This document shows, piece by piece, positions 49,641 through 59,181 of a stretch of 64,000 nt of DNA (its first letter is position 1; every line of letters begins with the position of its first letter). The translations under genes and the position numbers were made by a program. The stretch spans positions 1 to 64,000 of the forward strand of contig DASYAG010000039.1 of the NCBI GenBank assembly GCA_036501485.1, written 5' to 3'. Source of the DNA: PALSA-607 sp036501485. Its GTDB lineage: Bacteria > Actinomycetota > Actinomycetes > Acidothermales > Acidothermaceae. The notes beneath the pieces were generated by a model. It had not been told where the DNA came from and did no database searches. It saw nothing but the letters and a program-made list of their open reading frames with translations.

Positions 49641-50819
49641 ATGAGCACCCGCGATTACATCGAGAAGGACTACTACAAGTCACTCGGCGTCCCGAAAGAC
49701 GCGACGGCGGCGGAGATCAAGAAGGCGTACCGCAAGCTCGCCCGCGTGCATCACCCCGACGCGAATGCTGGCGGCGCGAAGTCCGAGGAGAAGTTCAAGG
49801 AGATCTCTGAGGCCTACGACGTGCTGTCGGATGACAAGACGCGCAAGGAGTACGACGAGGCGCGGTCGCTGTTCGGTAGCGGTGGTTTCCGGATGCCCGG
49901 CGCTGGCGGCGCTGGTGGTGGTGCACCCGGCGGCTTCAACTTTGACCTCGGCGACCTGCTCGGCAACGCGCGCGCAGGTGGCGCCGGTGCTGCCGGTGGG
50001 CTCGGCGACATCCTGGGTGGCATCTTCAATGGCGGACGCCGGGCGGGTGCGACTACGCAACAGCCGCGTCGCGGGGCCGACGTCGAGACCGAAGTGACTC
50101 TCGACTTCGAGCACGCCGTGCACGGCGAAACCGTCGCGCTGCGCATGGCGACACCGCAGCCGTGCAGTGCGTGTCACGGTACGGGTGCGAAGGCGGGCAC
50201 GACGCCGCGCGTGTGCCCCACGTGTAGCGGCACCGGCGTGACATCTCGAGGTGCGGGCGGGTTTGCGTTCTCAGAGCCGTGCCGCGACTGTCGCGGACGC
50301 GGTCTGCTGGTCGACGATCCGTGCCCGGTCTGCCACGGCAGCGGCCGCGCGATGAGCGAACACACCATGCAGGTGCGGATCCCGGCCGGCGTCAACGACG
50401 GGCAGCGAATTCGCCTGAAGGGTAAGGGTTCTCCTGGCGAGCGAGGCGGCCCGGCGGGCGACCTCATCGTGCTCGTGCACGTGCGACCGCACGCCGTGTT
50501 CGGCCGCGCCAGCGACAACCTCACGCTCACCGTGCCGGTGACTTTCCCTGAGGCCGCGCTCGGGTCGCAGATCACGGTTCCGACTCTCGACGGGCCACCG
50601 GTGACGCTGAAGCTCCCGGCTGGCACGACGAACGGCCGGGTGTTGCGGGTGCGCGGTAAGGGCGTCACCCGCCGCGACGGCACGAAGGGCGACCAGCTCG
50701 TCACCATCGAGGTCGCCGTGCCACACAAGGTTTCTGGAAAGGCAAAGGAAGCGCTCGAGGCCTACCGCGAAGCAACATCGGCGGACAACCCGCGAGCGCA
50801 TCTGCTGGAAGGTGAGTAA
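49641..50819 (+). CDS. dnaJ: Co-chaperone DnaJ
   Basis: 392 aa. J-domain (about 10-75) with HPD in ARVHHPDANAG, a Gly/Phe- and Gly-rich region (about 78-145), four CxxCxGxG zinc repeats (CSACHGTG, CPTCSGTG, CRDCRGRG, CPVCHGSG) and C-terminal beta domains. Stimulates DnaK ATPase and delivers clients. ATG behind GGGAGGG (about 8 nt). Linked to dnaK/hspR as DnaJ1 is in mycobacteria. Confidence 0.97.
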   Translation: MSTRDYIEKDYYKSLGVPKDATAAEIKKAYRKLARVHHPDANAGGAKSEEKFKEISEAYDVLSDDKTRKEYDEARSLFGSGGFRMPGAGGAGGGAPGGFNFDLGDLLGNARAGGAGAAGGLGDILGGIFNGGRRAGATTQQPRRGADVETEVTLDFEHAVHGETVALRMATPQPCSACHGTGAKAGTTPRVCPTCSGTGVTSRGAGGFAFSEPCRDCRGRGLLVDDPCPVCHGSGRAMSEHTMQVRIPAGVNDGQRIRLKGKGSPGERGGPAGDLIVLVHVRPHAVFGRASDNLTLTVPVTFPEAALGSQITVPTLDGPPVTLKLPAGTTNGRVLRVRGKGVTRRDGTKGDQLVTIEVAVPHKVSGKAKEALEAYREATSADNPRAHLLEGE

Positions 50820-50822
50820 CTG

Positions 50823-51260
50823 ATGCGTGAAGACATCAGCCCCGTATTTGTGATCTCAGTCGCGGCCCAACTGTCGGGCCTGCATCCGCAGACGCTGCGC
50901 GCGTACGACAAGCTCGGCCTCGTCTCACCCGATCGGGCGCCAGGCCGTGGCCGGCGTTACTCCAGCCGCGACATCTCGCAACTGCGCGAGGTGCAGCGGT
51001 TGTCGCAGGAGCACGGCGTAAACCTGGCCGGCATCAAGCGAATCCTCGAGCTGGAGAATCAGGTCACCGCGCTGCAGCAGCGGCTAGCCGAGTTGGCGCA
51101 CGAACTCGAACTCGTGCACTCCACGGCCGCTCGACGCGTTGCCGAGGCGCACGCGTCCCACCGCCGCGATCTCGTCCCCTTGCGACAAGCGACCGTCGCC
51201 GTGGTCTGGCCCACCCAGCCCTTCGGCGTCCGGCCCGACGTGCCGCAGTTCGGAGAGTGA
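50823..51260 (+). CDS. hspR: Heat-shock repressor HspR (MerR family)
   Basis: 145 aa. MerR-type winged helix (about 10-80): VISVAAQLSGLHPQTLRAYDKLGLVSPDRAPGRG is split here by the HTH and wing; LREVQRLSQEHGVNLAGIKRI follows, then a coiled coil. HspR binds HAIR operators; the two sites ahead of dnaK provide autoregulation of the whole operon. It starts 3 bp after dnaJ and the next gene clpB begins 4 bp downstream, so the regulator and ClpB share the transcript. Confidence 0.95.
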   Translation: MREDISPVFVISVAAQLSGLHPQTLRAYDKLGLVSPDRAPGRGRRYSSRDISQLREVQRLSQEHGVNLAGIKRILELENQVTALQQRLAELAHELELVHSTAARRVAEAHASHRRDLVPLRQATVAVVWPTQPFGVRPDVPQFGE

Positions 51261-51264
51261 ACCG

Positions 51265-53841
51265 ATGGACACCTACAAGCTGACTACCAAGAGCCAAGAG
51301 GCAGTCGCTGACGCCATTCGGCGCGCTGTTGCCGAAGGCAATCCACACGTCGAGCCGGTGCACCTGCTGCTCGCGTTGATCGGGCAGGCAGACGGCACGG
51401 CCGCACCACTGCTCGAAGCGATTGGCGTGTCTTTGAGCGCACTGCGCGGGGACGCCGAGCAAATCACCGCGCGGCTCCCACGGGCGACTGGGTCGAGCGT
51501 TTCGGCGCCTGGCATGGACCGCCCGTCGATGCAGGTCATCAGCGCGGCGGCGAAGCGTGCATCCGATCTCGGTGATGAGTACATCTCGACCGAGCATCTC
51601 CTTGTCGGGCTCACCGATGAAGGTGGCGAAGTCTCGTCCTTGTTGCGCCGCCACGGTGCAACGCCGGACGCATTGCTCGGCGCGTTCGAATCCGTTCGCG
51701 GACACGCGCGCGTCACGTCGCCCGACCCCGAGTCGACGTTTCAGGCACTGGAGAAGTACGGCGTCGATCTCACCGCCCGCGCACGCGGTGGCGAGCTCGA
51801 CCCGATTATCGGCCGTGACACCGAGATTCGTCGGGTCGTGCAGGTACTCGCGCGCCGCACGAAGAACAATCCGGTGCTCATCGGCGAGCCTGGTGTCGGC
51901 AAGACGGCGGTCGTCGAAGGACTCGCTCAACGCATCGTCGCGGGCGACGTGCCTGAATCACTGCGCGGCAAGCGACTCATCGCACTCGACCTGGGAGCGA
52001 TGATCGCGGGCGCAAAGTACCGCGGCGAATTCGAGGAGCGGCTGAAGGCCGTACTCAACGAGATCAAGAGCTCCGACGGGCAGGTCATCACCTTCATCGA
52101 CGAGTTGCACACGGTCGTCGGGGCCGGTGCTGCCGAAGGTGCGATGGACGCCGGCAACATGCTCAAGCCCATGTTGGCGCGTGGTGAGCTGCGCATGGTC
52201 GGTGCGACGACGTTGGATGAATACCGCGAGCGCATCGAGAAAGACCCCGCGTTGGAGCGACGGTTCCAGCCGGTGCTCGTCGGCGAGCCTTCGGTCGAAG
52301 ACACGATTGGCATCTTGCGCGGGTTGAAGTCGCGTTACGAGGCGCACCACAAAGTGCAGATCTCGGACGCCGCATTGGTGGCCGCAGCAACGTTGTCTGA
52401 CCGCTACATCACCGGCCGCTTCCTCCCCGACAAGGCCATCGATCTCGTCGATGAGTCGGCGTCACGCCTGCGCATGGAGATCGACTCTTCGCCGGTCGAG
52501 ATCGATGAGCTGCGACGTGCGGTCGACCGGATGAAGATGGAAGAGCTTGCACTCGCGCACGAGGATGACGCCGCGAGCCGCGAGCGCCTTTCTCGGTTGC
52601 GCGCGGAGCTGGCCGACCGGCAAGAGCAGCTGAGTGCACTGACAGCGCGATGGGAGATCGAGAAAGCAGGCCTGAACCGCGTCGGCGAGCTGAAGCAGCA
52701 ACTCGATGACGCGCGCGGCCAAGCCGAACGCGCGCAACGCGACGGCGACTTCGAGACGGCATCCCGATTGATGTACGCCGACATACCGACGCTTGAGCGC
52801 TCACTTGCCGAAGCAGGCAAGGCCGAAGCGGGCGGCGCGATGGTGAAGGAAGAGGTCGGCCCCGATGACATCGCCGAGGTCGTCGGCGCCTGGACGGGGA
52901 TTCCGGCCGGCCGGCTGCTCGAGGGCGAGACCGGCAAGCTGCTGCGAATGGAATCCGAGTTGGGCCGCCGGTTGATCGGCCAAAAGCCTGCAGTGGCAGC
53001 TGTTTCCGACGCGGTGCGACGTGCGCGGGCCGGCATCTCCGACCCTGACCGGCCGACCGGATCGTTCCTATTCCTCGGTCCGACCGGGGTCGGGAAGACC
53101 GAGTTGGCGAAGGCGCTTGCCGACTTCCTCTTCGACGACGAACGCGCGATCGTGCGCATCGACATGAGCGAGTACTCCGAGAAGCATTCGGTCGCGCGAC
53201 TAGTCGGTGCGCCTCCTGGCTACGTCGGCTATGAAGAGGGCGGGCAGCTGACCGAGGCCGTTCGGCGGCGTCCGTATTGCGTCGTCCTGCTCGACGAAGT
53301 CGAGAAGGCTCACCCCGAGGTCTTCGACGTGTTGCTGCAGGTGCTCGACGACGGCCGGCTGACCGATGGTCAGGGTCGCACCGTCGACTTCCGGAACACC
53401 ATCTTGATCCTCACGTCGAACCTGGGCTCGATGTACCTGATCGATCCGGCCCTCGACGACGACACTCGACGCGATGCCGTGATGTCGCTGGTCCGGGCCA
53501 CATTCAAGCCTGAGTTCCTGAATCGCCTCGACGAGGTGATCCTGTTCGAGCCGCTCGGTACCGATGACCTCACCCGGATCGTCGATCTGCAGATCGCCCG
53601 CTTGCAGGCCCGGTTGGCTGATCGGCGCCTGACGTTGTCGGTGACGCCGGCCGCATTGGAGTGGCTCGCACTCACCGGCTTCGACCCGCTGTACGGCGCC
53701 CGACCGTTGCGGCGACTGGTGCAGTCGGCGATCGGCGACCAACTCGCCCGCGGACTGCTGTCCGGCGACATCCGCGATGGCGAGACCGTGTCGGTCGACG
53801 TGGCCGCGTCGAAGGACGCGCTCGTCGTCCACGCCGCCTAA
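51265..53841 (+). CDS. clpB: Disaggregase ClpB (Hsp100)
   Basis: 858 aa from ATG 51265; a much earlier in-frame codon lies within hspR and is not used. An N-terminal Clp_N double repeat (about 5-145) and two AAA+ modules: Walker A GEPGVGKTAVVEG with Walker B ITFIDELHT, a coiled-coil middle domain (about 410-525) with the DnaK contact region, and second Walker A GPTGVGKTELAKALA with VVLLDEVEKAHPE. It lacks an IGF/L ClpP-binding loop, as expected for ClpB. Extracts polypeptides from aggregates with DnaK. HspR-controlled through the shared operon. Confidence 0.98.
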   Translation: MDTYKLTTKSQEAVADAIRRAVAEGNPHVEPVHLLLALIGQADGTAAPLLEAIGVSLSALRGDAEQITARLPRATGSSVSAPGMDRPSMQVISAAAKRASDLGDEYISTEHLLVGLTDEGGEVSSLLRRHGATPDALLGAFESVRGHARVTSPDPESTFQALEKYGVDLTARARGGELDPIIGRDTEIRRVVQVLARRTKNNPVLIGEPGVGKTAVVEGLAQRIVAGDVPESLRGKRLIALDLGAMIAGAKYRGEFEERLKAVLNEIKSSDGQVITFIDELHTVVGAGAAEGAMDAGNMLKPMLARGELRMVGATTLDEYRERIEKDPALERRFQPVLVGEPSVEDTIGILRGLKSRYEAHHKVQISDAALVAAATLSDRYITGRFLPDKAIDLVDESASRLRMEIDSSPVEIDELRRAVDRMKMEELALAHEDDAASRERLSRLRAELADRQEQLSALTARWEIEKAGLNRVGELKQQLDDARGQAERAQRDGDFETASRLMYADIPTLERSLAEAGKAEAGGAMVKEEVGPDDIAEVVGAWTGIPAGRLLEGETGKLLRMESELGRRLIGQKPAVAAVSDAVRRARAGISDPDRPTGSFLFLGPTGVGKTELAKALADFLFDDERAIVRIDMSEYSEKHSVARLVGAPPGYVGYEEGGQLTEAVRRRPYCVVLLDEVEKAHPEVFDVLLQVLDDGRLTDGQGRTVDFRNTILILTSNLGSMYLIDPALDDDTRRDAVMSLVRATFKPEFLNRLDEVILFEPLGTDDLTRIVDLQIARLQARLADRRLTLSVTPAALEWLALTGFDPLYGARPLRRLVQSAIGDQLARGLLSGDIRDGETVSVDVAASKDALVVHAA

Positions 53842-53863
53842 CCACTCGCCGTCCGCGCCGCCG

Positions 53864-54796
53864 TTAGTTACTTAGGGCTGGCAGGTCGGTCAGATAGGGC
53901 GGGTCGGATCCGGCGCGGGTGCACGCAACCGCCGACACCAGCACGGCGAACCGCAGCGCCTCTTCAACCTGCTCGGCACTCAGTTGCGCAAGTGCGGCAA
54001 TGTTCAGCAGCCCCGCCTCGTCGAATGCGTGCAGCAGGCCGGCGCTAAACGTGTCACCGGCGCCGATCGTGTCGACCACCTCGACGTCGATCCCGCCGAC
54101 GCCGACCTCGAGTCCGGACGGGAGTCGTGCCAATGCGCCGTCCGCACTTCTGGTGAACACGACCAGCGACGGGCCGCGGGTCGACCATTCGGCCAGCACG
54201 TCGGTGTAGGAGCGATCCGGATACAGCCACTTCACGTCATCGACACTGGCTTTGACGATGTGCGCGAGACCGAGCCATCGCTCGACCGATTCTCTGTACA
54301 CCCGCGGGTCAGGACAGATGGTCGCACGCACGTTCGGGTCGATCGAGACGACGCGCTGCGATCGCTCACGTTCAAGCATCGCCTCAAGAACAACGCCACC
54401 CGGCGGCATGAGCAACGCCATCGAACCTGCGTGCAGAGCCGTCACGGACGCATCGAATGCAACGGGCAAGTCGTTGGTGACCCATTGCCAGTCAGCCGTG
54501 TCGCGAAGATAGAAGCTGTACCGCGCGCTGCCGTCATCGGCAAGGTCAACGACGGCCATCGAACTTTGCTCGGCAGCCGTGACCACATAGCGAATGTCAA
54601 CACCATCGCCGACAAGGCGCTCGCGCAACCGCACACCGAATGCGTCGGCTGAGATGCGCGCGAGCATGGCTGTCGACGTGCTCAGCCGAGCGAGCGCAAC
54701 CGCGGTGTTTGCAGGCGATCCCCCAGGCAATGCACGCCAGATCTCGCCATCGACATGGACGAGATCGATCAGGGTTTCCCCGCACACCAAAATCAC
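53864..54796 (-). CDS. PfkB-family sugar kinase (fructokinase-like)
   Basis: 310 aa ribokinase-fold kinase. First signature: GGSPANTAVALARL (sugar-binding region); C-terminal signature DTIGAGDTFSAGLL with catalytic Asp. An ATP-site stretch VVFTRSADGALAR precedes it. Likely phosphorylates fructose or a related sugar, but ribokinase-family specificity cannot be read from sequence. Its start lies 18 bp after the DapC-like gene stop, on the same strand, so they are probably cotranscribed. It converges with clpB (22-bp gap). Confidence 0.88.
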   Translation of the reverse strand: MILVCGETLIDLVHVDGEIWRALPGGSPANTAVALARLSTSTAMLARISADAFGVRLRERLVGDGVDIRYVVTAAEQSSMAVVDLADDGSARYSFYLRDTADWQWVTNDLPVAFDASVTALHAGSMALLMPPGGVVLEAMLERERSQRVVSIDPNVRATICPDPRVYRESVERWLGLAHIVKASVDDVKWLYPDRSYTDVLAEWSTRGPSLVVFTRSADGALARLPSGLEVGVGGIDVEVVDTIGAGDTFSAGLLHAFDEAGLLNIAALAQLSAEQVEEALRFAVLVSAVACTRAGSDPPYLTDLPALSN

Positions 54797-54814
54797 TGAC
54801 GACCTCCAGCGAGG

Positions 54815-55975
54815 CTAGGAAACAAGTTGGCCCAACCGAGAGATTGCTTCGATCAGTACTTCGTCACGCTTGCAGAAAGCAAACCGCACCAAGGGACGTC
54901 CTGTCTCAATGTTGTCGTAGAAGACCGAATGTGGGATTGCAACCACGCCGGCCCGCTTGGGCAGGTCGCGGCAGAATGTCACACCGTCGTCGTAGCCCAG
55001 CGGTCGCACGTCGGTTGTGACGAAATACGTACCGGCTGGCTTGAACACCGAGAACCCTACGGAAGCAAGGCCTGCGCACAGCAGATCGCGCTTGCGCCGC
55101 AGGTCACCTGCCAGCGTGGCGTAGAACGAATCGTCGAGCCCGAGACCGACCGCGACCGCAGGCTGGAACGGCGCGCCATTGACATAAGTCAAGAACTGCT
55201 TGGTCGTGCGGACGGCGGCAACTAACGCCCGTGGGCCTGTCACCCAGCCGATCTTCCAGCCGGTCAGAGCAAACGTCTTGCCCGCAGATGAGATCGTCAG
55301 CGTCCGTTCCCACATGCCTGGAAGCCTCGCGATCGGCACATGCTCGCCGTCGTAGACCAGGTGCTCGTATACCTCGTCTGTCACGACGTACAAGTCGTGT
55401 TCGATCGCGACGGACGCGACCGCGTGCAACTCTTCACGGGTCAGCACCGTCCCGGTCGGGTTGTGCGGAGAGTTCAGCAGAATGAGTCGCGTGCGGGGAG
55501 TGACCGCATTGCGCAGCCGCTCGACGTCCAGCCGGAAGTCCGGTGCGTGCAACGTCACCGGCACCCGCACGCCGCCCGCCATCACAATCGAAGCGACGTA
55601 GGAGTCGTAGTACGGCTCCAGCGCGATGACTTCATCGCCAGCATCGACCATGGCGAGCATGGCAGCGGCGACAGCCTCGGTCGCGCCGGCTGTCACCAAC
55701 ACTTCGAAGTCAGGGTCGAGCTCGAGGTTGTAGAACCGCCGCTGATGTTCGGCGATCGCGAGACGTAGTTCCGGAACGCCGATTCCTGGCGGGTATTGAT
55801 TGCGCCCGGCCCAGATCGCATCGACCGCTGCCTGCTTGATGACGTCCGGGCCGTCGACGTCGGGGAAACCTTGTCCGAGGTTGATAGCGCCGGTCTCCAA
55901 CGCGAGCGCCGACATCTCGGCGAAGATCGTCGTCCCGAGCCCTTGAAGGCGCGGCACTAACGGGTTGCCCGGCAC
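54815..55975 (-). CDS. Class I/II aminotransferase, DapC-like (N-succinyl-diaminopimelate aminotransferase)
   Basis: 386-aa PLP aminotransferase with INLGQGFPDVDGPD, NQYPPGIGVPELR, LNSPHNPTGTVLT, VVTDEVYEHLVYDG and SSAGKTFALTGWKIGW (Schiff-base Lys), closing with RFAFCKRDEVL. This wording matches the actinobacterial DapC/kynurenine-aminotransferase branch; in Mycobacterium tuberculosis the Rv0858c homologue acts in lysine/mDAP synthesis. GTG start. Not beside other dap genes here, so the physiological substrate remains probable rather than proven. Confidence 0.82.
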   Translation of the reverse strand: MPGNPLVPRLQGLGTTIFAEMSALALETGAINLGQGFPDVDGPDVIKQAAVDAIWAGRNQYPPGIGVPELRLAIAEHQRRFYNLELDPDFEVLVTAGATEAVAAAMLAMVDAGDEVIALEPYYDSYVASIVMAGGVRVPVTLHAPDFRLDVERLRNAVTPRTRLILLNSPHNPTGTVLTREELHAVASVAIEHDLYVVTDEVYEHLVYDGEHVPIARLPGMWERTLTISSAGKTFALTGWKIGWVTGPRALVAAVRTTKQFLTYVNGAPFQPAVAVGLGLDDSFYATLAGDLRRKRDLLCAGLASVGFSVFKPAGTYFVTTDVRPLGYDDGVTFCRDLPKRAGVVAIPHSVFYDNIETGRPLVRFAFCKRDEVLIEAISRLGQLVS

Positions 55976-56123
55976 GGCGGTCAGCCTAGTGAGTCAGGGC
56001 AAGCAAACGGGCGAATTCGCCGTTACTGGGCTGCAGCGCCACGAGGTCGGCAATCCCGAAGCTACTGGTCGGCTGGCCTGCGACGGCCACCCAGACGCAT
56101 CGTCGGTCTGGCACGCTGGGCAC

Positions 56124-56909
56124 ATGCCGACGGCCCTAGTCACCGGATCGACCTCAGGGATCGGCGCCGGATTCGCCGAAACCTACGCGAAGCTCGACCA
56201 CAATCTCGTGTTGGTCGCCCGCGACCGCGCGCGCCTCGATGCCCAAGCCGCAAGGCTTCACGAGCAATGGCAGGTCGACGTCGAGGTGCTGGTCGCCGAC
56301 CTCAGCACCGATGCAGGGTGCGCAGCTGTCGAGGCCCGCGTTGCCAACGAAGACCAGCCCATCGACGTCCTCGTCAACAATGCCGGCTTCGGTATGGGCC
56401 TTGACTTCCTGCACTCGGCGCTGGCCGACGAAGAGCAGCTGCTGCGGGTGTTGATCCGCGCGCCGATGCGCATCACCAAAGCTGCGCTGCCCGGCATGCA
56501 GACGCGCGACAGCGGCACCATCATCACGGTCGCGAGCATTGCCGGCTTTCTCAACCACAGCACCTACGGCGCGGCCAAGGCATGGTCGGTGCGGTTCAGC
56601 GAAACCCTCTCGCTGCTCCTCGCCGGCACCGGCATACGAGCGATTGCGTTGTGCCCCGGGCTCGTGCACACGGAATTCCACCAGCGAGGCGACGTCGACG
56701 TCTCGAACGCGCCGAAGTGGATGTGGCTCGACGTCGACCAGGTCATCGATGCATGCCTCGACGACCTCCGCCGTGGCAAGGCGGTCAGCATTCCGACCCT
56801 TCGCTACAAGGTGATGGTCGGGGCCGGCCGTCTCGCGCCCGCCACACTTGTCGCACGTGCCCGCAACCTCCGTCGCCCACGCGGTCGAACAGCTACGGCG
56901 AACCGTTAG
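56124..56909 (+). CDS. Short-chain dehydrogenase/reductase
   Basis: 261 aa from ATG 56124; longer frames upstream are unsupported. Rossmann motif TGSTSGIGAGFAETYAKL, NNAG in VLVNNAGFGMGL, catalytic Ser-Tyr-Lys in TVASIAGFLNHSTYGAAKAW and a downstream LCPGLVHTEFH. Classical SDR length and order. The tail is basic (RARNLRRPRGRTATANR). NAD(P) preference is not clear. Its stop is 11 bp before pyrE. Confidence 0.92.
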   Translation: MPTALVTGSTSGIGAGFAETYAKLDHNLVLVARDRARLDAQAARLHEQWQVDVEVLVADLSTDAGCAAVEARVANEDQPIDVLVNNAGFGMGLDFLHSALADEEQLLRVLIRAPMRITKAALPGMQTRDSGTIITVASIAGFLNHSTYGAAKAWSVRFSETLSLLLAGTGIRAIALCPGLVHTEFHQRGDVDVSNAPKWMWLDVDQVIDACLDDLRRGKAVSIPTLRYKVMVGAGRLAPATLVARARNLRRPRGRTATANR

Positions 56910-56920
56910 GCTGCTGCGCC

Positions 56921-57457
56921 ATGAGCGACCGCGACGCACTGCTGCACGAGATCACGTCCAAGGCTGTCGTGCACGGCAAGGTGACCTTGAGTTCCGGCCG
57001 CGAGGCCGACTACTACGTCGACCTGCGCCGCATCACGCTCGACGCCGCGGCCGCACCACTTGTCGGCTCGGTGATGCTCGACCTCACCGACGACCTCGAC
57101 TTCGATGCCGTCGGTGGCTTGACCCTCGGTGCCGACCCGGTCGCGACCGCAATGTTGCACACCGCCGCCAGCCGCGGACGAAAGCTCGACGCATTCGTCG
57201 TCCGCAAGGAAGGCAAGGCGCACGGTCTGCAGCGTCGCATCGAAGGACCAGACGTAGCGGGACGACGAGTGCTTGCGGTCGAGGACACGTCGACGACCGG
57301 TGGGTCGGTGCTGACCGCGGTGGAGGCGCTGCGTGAAGCAGGGGCCGAGGTTGTTGGCGTTGCGGTGATTGTGGAACGCGGTGCGGCTGACGCGGTTGCC
57401 GATGCGGGTCTGCCGTATCGAGCTGCTTACTCACTCGCGGACCTTGGGCTGGGTTAG
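56921..57457 (+). CDS. pyrE: Orotate phosphoribosyltransferase
   Basis: 178 aa from ATG 56921. PRPP-binding loop VLAVEDTSTTGGS and the OPRT signature SSGREADYYVDLRR plus FVVRKEGKAHG are diagnostic. Joins orotate to PRPP to give OMP in pyrimidine synthesis. A TAGGCT hexamer eight bases before the ATG may allow a leaderless transcript; otherwise it is expressed with the SDR gene. Here it is separate from the main pyr cluster, as in mycobacteria. Confidence 0.95.
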   Translation: MSDRDALLHEITSKAVVHGKVTLSSGREADYYVDLRRITLDAAAAPLVGSVMLDLTDDLDFDAVGGLTLGADPVATAMLHTAASRGRKLDAFVVRKEGKAHGLQRRIEGPDVAGRRVLAVEDTSTTGGSVLTAVEALREAGAEVVGVAVIVERGAADAVADAGLPYRAAYSLADLGLG

Positions 57458-57479
57458 CAGTCCGCTTGATGTCAGACCG

Positions 57480-58331
57480 TTAGCCGCCTGCTGAGTGGTA
57501 GTGCCGCAGGCTGTATCCCCACAGCCTGCGCGCAAGAAAGAACAGCAGGAATCCCACGACTGGCGACCAGTGCGCAAGCACTGAGGTAGCGCCGTGTTTC
57601 GGTGCAATGCCGAGGATCACCTCGACCGGAAAGTACGCGACGAAGGCAAGCGGTAGCACGAAGGTGAAGAGCCCCTGAACCGTCCTTGGCAGAATCGATA
57701 GCGGGTAGTTGCCGAAGGTCGACAGCAATTCGTCGACCCAGATCCCGAGCACCCGCGACCCAGGTGAACGCAGCAGCAGACACGACAACGTCAACTGCAC
57801 CGCACCCTCCACCAGTGCACCAGCGACAACCGCCACAAAGATGTACAGACCCAGTAGCACTGTCCAATGAACGTGAATGAGAGCCAGCGCCACGCCGAGA
57901 GTCGAGAAGCCAACGAGCAGGTCGCCGATCGCATTCACGCTGAACTGGCTGAGTAGCAGTTGCATAAAGACAGGCAGGGGCCGCAAGAAGTAGCCGTCCA
58001 TCCGGCCCTCATCGACCAGCAGCGGAATCCACGCGAAGTTGTAGAAGAACAGCACGTACAGTCCGTGAGCGACGAGCCGCATGCCGACGATGAGCAAGAC
58101 TCCGTCGCTCGGAAACGCGCCGAGACCACCCTTGAATCGCGTCAGCAAGACACTGACAAACATCAGCGTTGATGACTGCCAGAGGATGCCGAACATGATG
58201 GAAGCGACGAAGTTCCCGCGGTACTCCATCTGCGCACGAAAGTTCAGCGCACTCACCTTGTAGACGACGCGCCATGTGTGTCTCGCGCGTTTGGCCCGCA
58301 GTTGCACGGCCGACTCGGTGACCGCGGTCAT
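57480..58331 (-). CDS. ABC-2 type permease (second membrane subunit)
   Basis: 283 aa with six likely transmembrane segments, no ATP-binding motif. Stretches such as NFRAQMEYRGNFVASIMFG near the N-terminus and a membrane C-terminus fit the DUF990/ABC-2 exporter permeases encoded next to a matching ATPase. It begins 4 bp after the stop of the other permease gene, so the two form a heterodimeric channel. Transported substrate unknown (lipid, antibiotic or surface compound). Confidence 0.85.
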   Translation of the reverse strand: MTAVTESAVQLRAKRARHTWRVVYKVSALNFRAQMEYRGNFVASIMFGILWQSSTLMFVSVLLTRFKGGLGAFPSDGVLLIVGMRLVAHGLYVLFFYNFAWIPLLVDEGRMDGYFLRPLPVFMQLLLSQFSVNAIGDLLVGFSTLGVALALIHVHWTVLLGLYIFVAVVAGALVEGAVQLTLSCLLLRSPGSRVLGIWVDELLSTFGNYPLSILPRTVQGLFTFVLPLAFVAYFPVEVILGIAPKHGATSVLAHWSPVVGFLLFFLARRLWGYSLRHYHSAGG

Positions 58332-58335
58332 GACA

Positions 58336-59181
58336 TCAACCGCCCTGCACAGTGACGCGGCGGCCGGCGCGGCCCCACAACCATCTAGAAATGACGGCTA
58401 GCGCGACGACCCACGCCGCCTGCAGCGCAAGTTCCCGACCGGCATGACCGATCGGAGTGCGGCCAACGTAGAGCGACAGCGGCACATTGATGCCGAAGCT
58501 GAAGGGCAACCAAGTAGCGAATGTCAGCAACAACGCAGGCATGAACGGCAGCGGCACGAACACGCCCGACAAAAGGTCTTGGATGAAGTAGTACATGCGG
58601 ACGAGCGCGCTATTGCTCACGAGCCAGAACATGGCGATGTCGACCAGCTGGCCGAGGTAGTACAACACCATCTGACCGAGCAGCAGGCTTGCCGCGAACA
58701 CGACCGCGCCAGTCGAACCGCGCGGTGGCGCAATGATGTGGACCCGCAGCAGAACGACGTATCCGATGACGGCCCAGAATGCGCCGTAGATCATGTCGCC
58801 GGACTGTCGCCACATGTAGAACCTGGACGGCGAGATCGGTCGCAAGAACCAGTACACGACGGTGCCCTCGCGGACCGCGATGCTCAAACTGTCGCGCACG
58901 TTGAACGTCCGCGAGTTCCACCGAATACGAGCGAGGAGCAGCGCCATAAGCGAATAAGTAAGGGTCTGGCGCAAGGTCAAGCCGGCCGCGACTTTGGTGT
59001 GGCTGAAAACGGCGGTCCACAACCGGTCGTAGAGGTAGAGCTGCACAGCCAACGTGACGGGAGCAACGACCAGTCGCACCCGATATGCGCGTTCGTTGAG
59101 CAGGCCGATCCGCAAAATGCGCCACGAGCGATGCGGCCTCGGCGTGTTGGTGACGGTACTGCGAAGCGGAACTGACGTCAC
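58336..59181 (-). CDS. ABC-2 type permease (first membrane subunit)
   Basis: 281 aa, six membrane segments, related in layout to its partner downstream (both begin with a basic N-terminus and contain a RxRxN/RNSRTFNVRDSL-like first loop). Its GTG start overlaps the ATPase stop (GTGA), so translation is coupled. Together with the second permease it builds the membrane part of an exporter in the ABC-2/DUF990 class. Confidence 0.85.
   Translation of the reverse strand: MTSVPLRSTVTNTPRPHRSWRILRIGLLNERAYRVRLVVAPVTLAVQLYLYDRLWTAVFSHTKVAAGLTLRQTLTYSLMALLLARIRWNSRTFNVRDSLSIAVREGTVVYWFLRPISPSRFYMWRQSGDMIYGAFWAVIGYVVLLRVHIIAPPRGSTGAVVFAASLLLGQMVLYYLGQLVDIAMFWLVSNSALVRMYYFIQDLLSGVFVPLPFMPALLLTFATWLPFSFGINVPLSLYVGRTPIGHAGRELALQAAWVVALAVISRWLWGRAGRRVTVQGG

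Noticed and set aside
51139..51264. Upstream in-frame extension of clpB
   Set aside because: It overlaps hspR and lacks family similarity; ATG 51265 starts the standard ClpB N-terminus.
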